From JALZKA01 sp963715405 (GTDB lineage Bacteria > Actinomycetota > Thermoleophilia > Solirubrobacterales > 70-9): DNA of 64,000 bases. A program made the position numbers and the translations under genes. The stretch's first letter is position 1. Every line of letters begins with the position of its first letter. The notes beneath the pieces were generated by a model that ran no database searches, had not been told where the DNA came from, and worked only from the letters and a program-made list of their open reading frames with translations. This document shows, piece by piece, positions 31,422 to 39,005 of the stretch. The stretch lies in contig OY970239.1 in the NCBI GenBank assembly GCA_963715405.1, forward strand, positions 1,798,001-1,862,000, given 5' to 3'.

Positions 31422-32386
31422 CTTCGGGCCGCGAGCTCCGTGCGGATCGTCTTGGGCAGCATGAAGCGGACCGACTCGTCCACCGTCTTCAGCTCGGCGA
31501 TGTCGTCCGTGCCGCGCTCGCGGAAGAACTCGACGAGCTCTGCTACGAGCTCCTCGGGCGCGGAGGCTCCCGACGTGATGCCGACGGTCTCGGCGCCTTC
31601 GAGCCACTCCTCGCGTACCTGCGATGCGTTGTCGATCAGGTGCGACGCCGCGCCGTGGTCGCGAGCCACCTCGACCAGGCGATTCGAGTTGGACGAATTG
31701 GTCGAGCCGATCACAAGAACCAGGTCGCACTCGGCGGCGAGCTGCTTCACCGCGATCTGGCGGTTTGTGGTCGCGTAGCAGATGTCCTCGGACTTCGACG
31801 AGACGATCTTCGGAAAGCGCTCGCGGAGGCGCTCGATGACCTCGGCCGTCTCGTCGACCGAAAGCGTGGTCTGGGTGATGAAGGCGACGTGGTCAGGGTC
31901 TGGCACCTCGACGGAATCCGCGTCCTCGACCGTCTCGACGAGCGTGATTTCGTCAGGAGCCTCGCCCATCGTGCCCTCGACCTCCTCGTGACCCTCGTGG
32001 CCGATCATGATGATCGTGTAGCCCTGCTCGGCGAACTTGCGGGCCGAAACGTGAACCTTGGTGACGAGCGGGCACGTGGCGTCGATCGTTCGCAGCCTGC
32101 GCGCCTCCGCGTTCTCGTGAACGGCCGGTGAGACGCCGTGGGCGGAGAACACGACGAGCTCTCCCTCGGGCACCTCGGTCTCCTCCTCGACGAAGATCGC
32201 GCCGCGCTTTGCCAGCTGCTCCACCACGTGCTTGTTGTGGACGATCTCCTTGCGCACGTAGACCGGCGGACCGTGCATGTCGAGCGCTTTTTCGACCGTC
32301 TCGACGGCTCGGTCGACACCTGCGCAGTAGCCGCGCGGCGCGGCCAGGCGGACACGTTTTGGGGTGTTCAGGACGGCCGTCGGCAC
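31418..32386 (-). CDS. ispH: 4-hydroxy-3-methylbut-2-enyl diphosphate reductase IspH
   Basis: This 322-residue enzyme is the last step of the MEP isoprenoid pathway, making IPP and DMAPP. The three cluster cysteines are Cys21 (PRGYCAGVDRAV), Cys105 (DATCPLVTKVH) and Cys203 (EDICYATTNRQ). The substrate-binding residues in KEIVHNKHVV, FSAHGVSP and IGHEGHEEVEG are intact. GTG 32386 gives a normal length; an earlier start at 32488 would add 34 atypical residues and overlap the protease gene. Its [4Fe-4S] cluster depends on the SUF system. It ends overlapping the convergent gene by 4 bases. Confidence 0.94.
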   Translation of the reverse strand: MPTAVLNTPKRVRLAAPRGYCAGVDRAVETVEKALDMHGPPVYVRKEIVHNKHVVEQLAKRGAIFVEEETEVPEGELVVFSAHGVSPAVHENAEARRLRTIDATCPLVTKVHVSARKFAEQGYTIIMIGHEGHEEVEGTMGEAPDEITLVETVEDADSVEVPDPDHVAFITQTTLSVDETAEVIERLRERFPKIVSSKSEDICYATTNRQIAVKQLAAECDLVLVIGSTNSSNSNRLVEVARDHGAASHLIDNASQVREEWLEGAETVGITSGASAPEELVAELVEFFRERGTDDIAELKTVDESVRFMLPKTIRTELAARS

Positions 32387-32411
32387 CCTCCAAGGGTACT
32401 CCCGGCCCGGC

Positions 32412-33482
32412 TCAGCGAGGCACTTGCGAGAAATTGCAGCCGAGGAGCGGGCAGTCCTCGATCCAGCCGTAGAAGCTCTTGACCGCATCGCCGAAGTAAG
32501 GCGAATAGACCGTGTTCGGATCGATTTGGGGATAGCCGTAGGCGACGTTGCCGTTCACGGTGTCACCGTTGATGACCCAGCCGCCGCCGCTTGCCCCTCC
32601 CCGCATGTCGCAATCGATGCCGATCGGAGCCGGCGATCCTTGCCGAGGGTCCGTCTTTTTCAGTTTGCCCGTACAGGCCTCCAGGTGCTCGCCGTCGAAG
32701 CGCGACTGCGGCGTCACCGGATAGCCGTACGCGGTCCAGGTCTGATTCGTCGGCTGGTTGAAGGCGATCCCGCGTGAGCCGACCTTGTCCTGGATCGTCG
32801 TCGCCGAGCGGTTCTTCTCCTTGCACTGGCCCCTCCTCGGGGGGTCCAGTCGTGAGCAGTTCTTCTGCGCGGGATCCGTTGCCATGAGCGCCGAGCCGAA
32901 GTCCGAGCTCTCGGGACCGCGCCGCGTCCACTTTCTCGAGACGTAAAGCTGCTCGGCGGCCCAGGTGCCGAAGGGTGCTTTGCCCTCGTCGTAGGCCGGA
33001 ACGAAGATGAGGTCCTTGACGAACTTCTGCGACCGCTGCTGATACAGGCAATGGGCCGCGGTCCAGACCGTGCTCTCGTTCTGAGAGCTCACGACCGTTC
33101 CCGAACAAGCGAACAACCTGCCCTCGAGCTTGAAGAAGACCTTGCCGTGCGTGCGGATGCCCACCGGGGTGGTGTCGCCGATCGTGACCGCGTCGTCGTA
33201 GGCGGTGGGGACGGTCGAGCGAGTCGGAAGAACGGCTACGGGCGGGCCCTCGGGACTCGATGGAGTGGACCCGAGGCGAAACGCCGCGCTCGGGGCCGGC
33301 AGCGAGAAGCCATCGGCGGGCCGAGCTTCTCTCAGTCGCTTTTGCGTCCAAAAGTCACGGGCGTCTGTCGTGGCGGAACCATCGCTCGAAACGACCCTGG
33401 AGTCGGCCATGGCGAAAGTTGGCATGCCGCATGCGACCGCCAGCGCCGCCACATATGTCGCGATTGCTTGCCTTGTCCTCAT
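32412..33482 (-). CDS. Secreted trypsin-like serine protease
   Basis: The 356-residue precursor has a signal peptide (YVAALAVACGMPTFAMA). The catalytic triad is visible: His144 in TVWTAAHC, Asp194 in SSDFGSALM and Ser298 in MRGGASGGGW. Cysteine pairs (ACSGTV with TAAHC, and later ones) suggest disulfides, consistent with export. The region 28-110 is a probable propeptide. It resembles the glutamyl-endopeptidase-like (S1B/V8) branch of secreted bacterial trypsins. Substrate unknown. Confidence 0.85.
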   Translation of the reverse strand: MRTRQAIATYVAALAVACGMPTFAMADSRVVSSDGSATTDARDFWTQKRLREARPADGFSLPAPSAAFRLGSTPSSPEGPPVAVLPTRSTVPTAYDDAVTIGDTTPVGIRTHGKVFFKLEGRLFACSGTVVSSQNESTVWTAAHCLYQQRSQKFVKDLIFVPAYDEGKAPFGTWAAEQLYVSRKWTRRGPESSDFGSALMATDPAQKNCSRLDPPRRGQCKEKNRSATTIQDKVGSRGIAFNQPTNQTWTAYGYPVTPQSRFDGEHLEACTGKLKKTDPRQGSPAPIGIDCDMRGGASGGGWVINGDTVNGNVAYGYPQIDPNTVYSPYFGDAVKSFYGWIEDCPLLGCNFSQVPR

Positions 33483-33514
33483 CGTCCTGCCCCCGCTGAT
33501 TCGGCCTGTCGAGA

Positions 33515-34438
33515 TTACCCGTCCTCGAGCACGCGGACTGCGGGCTCCCCCACAGCGTCAAGGCTTTCGGGGCAGACCTTGTCGAGCGTGTCCTCGGTCG
33601 TGTGCCAGTACGGGCCCGGCCGATCGTCCGAGCCGTAGGTCAAATCGATCAGATCGACGGCGGGGATGCCCGCCGCGAGGAACGGGGTGTGGTCGTCGCC
33701 GATCGCATCGGCCTCTCCCTCGAACGGCGCGGACGAATCCGTGCCGCTGACCTCACGAGCAGCGTCAGCGAACTTGTCGTAGATGGTCTCGTTCGAGCTT
33801 GCCTCTCGCGGGATCTCGAGCTCGCAGTCGCCGACGAGGTCGAAGAGGATCATCGATTCGATCTCGGCGAGCGGTGGCGTGCCCCGGCCTCCTCCCTCCT
33901 CGGCGAGGCTCACGTACTGCTCAGAACCCCTCGTCCCGTCCTCTTCGAACGGCAGGGCGCCGCGCGCCTCCTCTGCGTCGAAGAGGGCGATCGAGACGGA
34001 AGGGCCGGCGAGGGGCGCATCCTTTGCCAGCACGCGGGTCAGCTCGAGGACTACCGCGACGCCTGACGCACCGTCGTTGGCACCCAGGAAGCCCGGGATG
34101 TCCTTCGTGTCGTGATGGGCGCCAACGACGACAGTGCCTTCCCCCCGCCCGGGAATCGTCGCGACCACGTTGCGCCACGGGCGCTGCACTCCTACTTGCT
34201 TTGCGCCTGCGTCCTCGAGTCTCGACACGAGGAAGCGGACCAGCTCGGCACTCCCGGGCGTGCCCGACGGCCGGGGCCCGATCTCGACCTGGGCCTCCAA
34301 GTCCTTGAATGCGCGCTCGGAGTTGAAGCGCTGCGGCGCCGGCGCGCCGGGGTCGTCCGAGCCGCAACCGGCCACAACCACCGCGATTGCGAGGAAAAAG
34401 GGTACGAAAAGCACGCAGAAAGGGTAGGTTCTCGACAT
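33515..34438 (-). CDS. M28 family zinc peptidase, lipoprotein
   Basis: Residues 1-24 form a signal peptide with lipobox VVAGC (Cys25), so the enzyme is anchored outside the membrane. The M28 two-zinc site is present: His108 and Asp110-region in GAHHDTKD, Asp121 in GANDGASG, Glu155-Glu156 in FDAEEARG, Asp199 in LFDLVGDCE, and His in DDHTPF. It is probably an aminopeptidase. The ATG at 34438 overlaps the ATG of the divergent acyltransferase gene; GTG 34414 is an alternative start that keeps the lipoprotein signal. Confidence 0.87.
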   Translation of the reverse strand: MSRTYPFCVLFVPFFLAIAVVVAGCGSDDPGAPAPQRFNSERAFKDLEAQVEIGPRPSGTPGSAELVRFLVSRLEDAGAKQVGVQRPWRNVVATIPGRGEGTVVVGAHHDTKDIPGFLGANDGASGVAVVLELTRVLAKDAPLAGPSVSIALFDAEEARGALPFEEDGTRGSEQYVSLAEEGGGRGTPPLAEIESMILFDLVGDCELEIPREASSNETIYDKFADAAREVSGTDSSAPFEGEADAIGDDHTPFLAAGIPAVDLIDLTYGSDDRPGPYWHTTEDTLDKVCPESLDAVGEPAVRVLEDG

Positions 34439-35885
34439 GTCCCAGGGTCACATGGACCGGCTCTCGGCCCTCGACGTCTCGTTTCTTACGAACGAATCGT
34501 CCTCGGCGCACATGCACGTGGGGGGCGTGATGATCTTCGAGGGCCCACCGCCCGCCTACGAGGACATGCTCGAGCACATCCGCTCGCGACTTCATCTCGT
34601 GCCTCGCTTTCGCCAGAAGCTCGCCAACCCGCCGATCGAGACCGGGCGCCCCCTCTGGGTGGACGACCCCACCTTCAACCTCGAGTACCACGTTCGCCAC
34701 TCGGCGCTGCCTTCGCCGGGCTCAGAAGAGCAGCTTCGGAACATCACTGCCCGCGTGTTCAGCCAGCAGCTCGACCGCACGAAGCCGCTCTGGGAGCTGT
34801 GGCTCGTGCAGGGCCTTACGCGTAAGCGCTTCGCGATCATCTCGAAGACGCACCACGCGCTGGTGGACGGCGTCTCTGGCGTCGACATAGCGACGGTCCT
34901 CTTCGACGTAAAGCCCGTCCCGGAGCCAATCCGCGCCGAGCACGACTGGATCCCCTCCCCCTCGCCATCGTCGGCGCAGCTCGCCGCCAAGGGCTTCGGC
35001 GGCCTCGCGAAGATCCCGCTCGCGCTGGCGCGCAGAGCCGAGCGGGCAGCTTCGCACCCCCGCGAATCGATGGCTCGCGCCGGCGAGCTTGCCAGCGCGG
35101 TCGGAGAGGTCGCGTGGAACTTCGCGAACCCCGCCCCCACGATCCCGCTCAACGTGCAGATCGGCTCGCATCGCCGTTTTGTCTGGGTCCGATCCGACCT
35201 CGCCCAGTTCAAGGGGATCAAGGACGTCCTTGGCGGCACGGTGAACGACGTGGTGCTGGCCGTCGTCGGCGGTGGTGTTCGCGACTGGCTCCAGGCGCGC
35301 GGGATCAAGACCGAAGGCCTGGAGGTGAGGGCGCAGGTTCCAGTCTCGATTCGGGCGAAGGACGAGAAGGGTCGCCTCGGCAACCGGATCACCGCAATGC
35401 GCGCCGCCCTGCCGGTCTACATCGAGGACCCCGTCCTGCGCCTCCAGCGGGTGCGTGAGCAGATGCAGGACCTGAAGGATTCGCGCCAGGCGCTTGGCGC
35501 CGAAGTGATCTCACGCTTCAACGACTTCGCCCCTCCGACGATCTTGGCTCAAGCGGCGCGCATCAACTTTTCGACGCGGCTCTTCAACATGGTCGTGACG
35601 AACGTCCCCGGCCCGCAGCTTCCGATCTACCTCCTCGGGCGCGAGCTCGAAGACGTGTTCCCCGTCGGTTTCCTTCCACCCGACCAAACGCTCTTCGTCG
35701 CGATCATGTCCTACAACGGCGCTGTCAACTTTGGCCTCCTCGCCGACTACGACTCGATGGAAGACGTGCAGCTGATCGCCGACGGCATCGAGGGCTCGCT
35801 GGCCGACCTCGCAGCGGCGGCCGAGGAGGTCCGGCGCGAATCCGAGGCTGCGGCCGCCGAAGAGCCGGCCGCAGCAGAGGCGTAG
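34437..35885 (+). CDS. Wax ester synthase/diacylglycerol acyltransferase (WS/DGAT)
   Basis: This 482-residue acyltransferase has the catalytic motif HHALVDG (His139, His140, Asp144). Other family blocks are LSALDVSFL, ARVFSQQLDRTKPLWE, a GGTVNDVVLAVVGGG region and NVPGPQLPIYLLGR. These enzymes make triacylglycerols or wax esters from acyl-CoA for storage. The C-terminal 30 residues are Ala/Glu-rich. ATG 34437 overlaps the divergent M28 start; ATG 34452 (MDRLSALD) may be the real start. The next small gene begins 7 bases after the stop. Confidence 0.92.
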   Translation: MSQGHMDRLSALDVSFLTNESSSAHMHVGGVMIFEGPPPAYEDMLEHIRSRLHLVPRFRQKLANPPIETGRPLWVDDPTFNLEYHVRHSALPSPGSEEQLRNITARVFSQQLDRTKPLWELWLVQGLTRKRFAIISKTHHALVDGVSGVDIATVLFDVKPVPEPIRAEHDWIPSPSPSSAQLAAKGFGGLAKIPLALARRAERAASHPRESMARAGELASAVGEVAWNFANPAPTIPLNVQIGSHRRFVWVRSDLAQFKGIKDVLGGTVNDVVLAVVGGGVRDWLQARGIKTEGLEVRAQVPVSIRAKDEKGRLGNRITAMRAALPVYIEDPVLRLQRVREQMQDLKDSRQALGAEVISRFNDFAPPTILAQAARINFSTRLFNMVVTNVPGPQLPIYLLGRELEDVFPVGFLPPDQTLFVAIMSYNGAVNFGLLADYDSMEDVQLIADGIEGSLADLAAAAEEVRRESEAAAAEEPAAAEA

Positions 35886-35892
35886 GTAGCTG

Positions 35893-36210
35893 ATGGAGGG
35901 CGGACCGTTCCGCTACCACCTCGAGCTGACCCCCGAGCAGCTCAAGATCGTCCATACCGCCCTCAAGAGCCTGCTCGACGACTTCGGCCACGACGAGCCG
36001 GAAATCCACAGGATCATCCACGCCTTATTGGACAAGCTCCCGGACGAGCACGCGATCCGAGCGATCCGAATCGGCGAAGACGGAGCGCCGGCGCCGGTGG
36101 TCGACATCTCCCGCCCGAGCGAGGAGAACCCGGACCCGCCGGGGCCTTCCGGCCCAACGGGCCCGGCCGCGCCGCTGGAGCCGGCGCCGGGCGACGACAG
36201 CGCCGCCTAA
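35893..36210 (+). CDS. Small hypothetical protein downstream of WS/DGAT
   Basis: This 105-residue protein has a helical first half (YHLELTPEQLKIVHTALKSL, then FGHDEPEIHRIIHALLDKLPD) and a Pro/Gly-rich disordered tail. No family is recognised. It is probably co-transcribed with the acyltransferase. A role with lipid storage is a guess from position only. Confidence 0.6.
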   Translation: MEGGPFRYHLELTPEQLKIVHTALKSLLDDFGHDEPEIHRIIHALLDKLPDEHAIRAIRIGEDGAPAPVVDISRPSEENPDPPGPSGPTGPAAPLEPAPGDDSAA

Positions 36211-36228
36211 CGCGCCAGCCCACTCCCT

Positions 36229-36267
36229 GGTCGACGTTGAGCGCCTCAGGGACGCATAACGTCGACC
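36229..36267. repeat. 39-bp inverted-end repeat, copy C
   Basis: Exactly 39 bases from GGTCGACG to CGTCGACC; the arms extend outward to CTGGTCGACGTT and AACGTCGACCAG. Its reverse complement is closest to copy D. It fills the gap between the small gene at 35893 and the transporter gene at 36297. Confidence 0.7.
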
Positions 36268-36296
36268 AGTTGGCGTATCCGTAGCCTCCGGGGCGC

Positions 36297-37499
36297 GTGT
36301 CCGTCTCGGTCCAGATCGGCCTCTTGCTCTCGCTCGCGACGGCGTTCGCCTCCGTGCTCGGGTTTCTCTACAAGCACCGCGGCGCGATCGCGATGCCCGA
36401 GGTCGACATGCGAAAGCCGCTCCGGACCTCGTTCGCACTCTTCCGTAACCCCTGGTACACGCTCGGGATCCTCACGGCGACGGTGGGCTGGGGCCTCCAC
36501 GTGGGCGCCCTCGCGCTTGCGCCCATCTCCCTCGTCCAGGCAACGATCGCGGGCGGGCTCGTCCTCCTCACCGTCACCGCCGATCGCCTCTTCGCGCACG
36601 AGGTGACCCGCCGCGAATGGATCGGCGTCGCGCTCGCGGCGCTCGGCCTGGCGTTCCTCGCCGCGACCATCGGCGACACGGCGGCCGAGGCGCACTCGGA
36701 CTATGAGAGCACGAGGCTCGTTCCCTTCCTGATCATCGTGACCGGCGCCGCGCTCGTCGTGGCCTGGCAGGCGCCGGGTAAGTCCCGCGAGGGGATCATG
36801 TTCGGCGTCGCCGCCGGGCTTTTCTGGGCCGCATCGGACACCGCGATCAAGGCCTTGAGCGACGGGCTTGGCGAGGAGAGCGCGGCGGCCATCCTCCTCA
36901 CACCGCTCGCGGCCCTCATCGCGCTCGCTTCCCTGGCCGGCCTGGTCGTCTCGGCGCGAAGCCTTCAGGTCGGAAAAGCCGTACCGGTAATCGCACTCAC
37001 GAGCGTCGCAGCGAACACGCTGACGATCGCCGCGGGCCCGATTGTCTTCGAGGAGCCGTTGCCTGACGACCCGCTGGGCGTCGCTCTTCGAATGGCCGCT
37101 TTCGTGTTGGTGATCAGTGCCGCGGCGCTGACGCCGGCACCGGTAGGCGCTGCGAGAGGCGGTCGAGAGCGCCGAGGTGACTCGCGCCCGGACGGGCGTC
37201 GGAACCGGCGTGCCCAGCGCCAGCCATTGATACCTTCGCGCCCATGTGGATCGTGGCGCCTTTGGTTGCGATGGCTGTGGCCCTACTCGTGCCGAGCACG
37301 GCCTTGGCGGCCAAGGCGCCGACTCCGATCATCTTCGTCCACGGCAACTTCGGCTCAGCGCAGCAGTTCGAGACGAATGCGATGCGGTTCACCAGCAACG
37401 GCATTCCCCAGGACCACCTCTACGCCTACGAGTACGACACGACTGGCCCAAGCAACGAGCTGGCGATCGCAAATCTCGAGACCTTCATCGATGACGTGA
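36297..37499 (+). CDS. DMT/EamA-type membrane transporter, with suspect C-terminal extension
   Basis: About 285 residues form a ten-helix drug/metabolite transporter-like protein: QIGLLLSLATAFASVLGFLYKH at the start, LAPISLVQATIAGGLVL and a second repeat beginning IMFGVAAGLFWAASDTAIK. Similar proteins usually end after the last helix (LVISAAALTPAP, near 37140). Here the frame runs on for about 115 Arg/Ser-rich residues and overlaps the following lipase gene by 256 bases in another frame. A TAG in the +1 frame at once after LTPAP suggests a one-base indel removed the real stop. Substrate unknown. Confidence 0.72.
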   Translation: MSVSVQIGLLLSLATAFASVLGFLYKHRGAIAMPEVDMRKPLRTSFALFRNPWYTLGILTATVGWGLHVGALALAPISLVQATIAGGLVLLTVTADRLFAHEVTRREWIGVALAALGLAFLAATIGDTAAEAHSDYESTRLVPFLIIVTGAALVVAWQAPGKSREGIMFGVAAGLFWAASDTAIKALSDGLGEESAAAILLTPLAALIALASLAGLVVSARSLQVGKAVPVIALTSVAANTLTIAAGPIVFEEPLPDDPLGVALRMAAFVLVISAAALTPAPVGAARGGRERRGDSRPDGRRNRRAQRQPLIPSRPCGSWRLWLRWLWPYSCRARPWRPRRRLRSSSSTATSAQRSSSRRMRCGSPATAFPRTTSTPTSTTRLAQATSWRSQISRPSSMT

Positions 37500-38560
37500 A
37501 AGCCGACCACGATGTGAAGAAGGTCGACGTACTGGCGCACTCGCGCGGGACGACCGTGATGCACGCCTACCTAGGCGATCCCGCACGCGCCGAGTCCGTC
37601 AAGCACTACGTGAACTTCGACGGTCGCTCGGCGGAGTCGCCCCCGGGCGGCGTCCCCACCCTCGCGATCTGGGGCGAGGGCGACCAGACACGCGAAATCG
37701 GCGGCGCCAAGAACGTGTACTTCCCGCAAAAAGCCCACACCGAGGTAACGACGTCCGCCCCCGCATTCGGCCACGTATACAAGTTCCTGAGGGGCCGCAA
37801 GGCGCGAACGAATCAGGTGAGACCCGAGCAGCCCGGGAGGGTCACGATCGCCGGCCGCGGCATCGTCTTCCCCAACAACACGGGCAACGCGGGCGCCCTT
37901 CTCGAGATCCACGAGGTCGAGGCGAAGACCGGGCATCGCATTTCCGAGACTCCGATTCACTCGCTGACTCTGCCTGCCGACGGGTCGTTCGGCCCCCTCC
38001 CCGTGAATGGCCGGAAGCACCTCGAGTTCTCCGTCGACCTACCCGGGCCGGCGCCTCAGACGATCCACACCTACACCGAGCCGTTCGAGCGAAGCGACCA
38101 CTTCGTCCGCCTCCTCGATGCCCCAATCCTGCGCCCGTTCGCCGAGTACAGCCCGCAGAGCTCCGGGGTGGTTGTCCTGCGGATGCACGAATTCTGGGGC
38201 GGTCAGGAGAACCCGGTGATGAACGACGTCCTTCGCATCGGCGGGCTCAACGTAATCAACGAGAACACGACGCCGCGCGAGCGGCGCGTCCTCGCCGTTT
38301 TTACCTTCGACAAGAACTCCGACGGGAAGAGCGATACGTCCCAGGCCCTCCTCCCGTTCAGCGAGATCAGCTTCCTGACCGGGGTCGATGTGTTCAATCC
38401 GTCGAGCCCGGATGGCAGCGACACGGTGCCGGTATTCACAAAGGTCCGCGGCGAGCGCCGCCACCAAGAAACGATCAACGTCCCGAATTGGTCCTCGCTG
38501 ACCGATATCAACGTGACGTACTTCAAGGACTACGCAGCGAAGCGGTTCCGAGCGCGCTGA
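37244..38560 (+). CDS. Secreted lipase-like alpha/beta hydrolase with C-terminal domains
   Basis: A signal peptide (MWIVAPLVAMAVALLV to ALAA) is followed by an alpha/beta hydrolase: oxyanion loop HGNFGSAQQFE and nucleophile Ser100 in LAHSRG, a variant of GxSxG with Ala first. Residues 190-438 are beta-rich (ITIAGRGIVFPNNTG-like start, then repeated beta strands), as in lipases with a separate C-terminal lipid-binding domain such as the Archaeoglobus AFL type. It probably acts outside the cell on esters or triacylglycerol. It overlaps the suspect tail of the transporter gene. Confidence 0.78.
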   Translation: MWIVAPLVAMAVALLVPSTALAAKAPTPIIFVHGNFGSAQQFETNAMRFTSNGIPQDHLYAYEYDTTGPSNELAIANLETFIDDVKADHDVKKVDVLAHSRGTTVMHAYLGDPARAESVKHYVNFDGRSAESPPGGVPTLAIWGEGDQTREIGGAKNVYFPQKAHTEVTTSAPAFGHVYKFLRGRKARTNQVRPEQPGRVTIAGRGIVFPNNTGNAGALLEIHEVEAKTGHRISETPIHSLTLPADGSFGPLPVNGRKHLEFSVDLPGPAPQTIHTYTEPFERSDHFVRLLDAPILRPFAEYSPQSSGVVVLRMHEFWGGQENPVMNDVLRIGGLNVINENTTPRERRVLAVFTFDKNSDGKSDTSQALLPFSEISFLTGVDVFNPSSPDGSDTVPVFTKVRGERRHQETINVPNWSSLTDINVTYFKDYAAKRFRAR

Positions 38561-38590
38561 GCGCGCTGGTTCCCTGGGCCGGACCGACCT

Positions 38591-38887
38591 TTAGAACCCC
38601 AGCGCGAACTTCGCGTCCTCGGACATCATCTCCGGGGACCACGGTGGGTCGAAGGTCATCTCGGGGCGGACGCTGGAGACTCCTTCGAGGTCGCCGACGA
38701 ACTCGATCATCTGCTCTGAGACCTGCGGGCCGATCGGGCAGGCCGGCGTTGTCAGGGTGAACTTCACGTGGACGTCCTCGGACTCGATGTTCACGTCGTA
38801 GACGAGGCCGAGCGAAACGAAATCGAGCCCGAGCTCCGGGTCGATTACCTCTTCGAGCGCCTCGTAGACATCTTCTTCGGTGACCAT
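38591..38887 (-). CDS. SufT-like MIP18/DUF59 metal-sulfur cluster protein
   Basis: This 98-residue DUF59 domain protein has VIDPELGLDFVSLGLVYD and LTTPACPIGPQVSEQM with the conserved Cys. This family (SufT, PaaD, MIP18) aids Fe-S cluster maturation. In many actinobacteria the gene lies in the suf operon; here it is 12 kb away, on the other strand, alone. It likely serves the same SUF pathway. Confidence 0.87.
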   Translation of the reverse strand: MVTEEDVYEALEEVIDPELGLDFVSLGLVYDVNIESEDVHVKFTLTTPACPIGPQVSEQMIEFVGDLEGVSSVRPEMTFDPPWSPEMMSEDAKFALGF

Positions 38888-39005
38888 TTGTCAAGGGTAC
38901 CGGCGCCTCGGCCGTGACCGGGCGCGGGAGAACCGGCGCAAAGCAGGCTTTCGTCTCCTACGATGCGCGCTAGGAGTAACCGGAACCTCGATTAGGGAGC
39001 TTTAC

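Noticed and set aside
32387..32488. N-terminal extension of IspH by 34 residues
   Set aside because: It is Arg/Ser-rich, unlike IspH, and overlaps the end of the protease gene; GTG 32386 gives a usual length.
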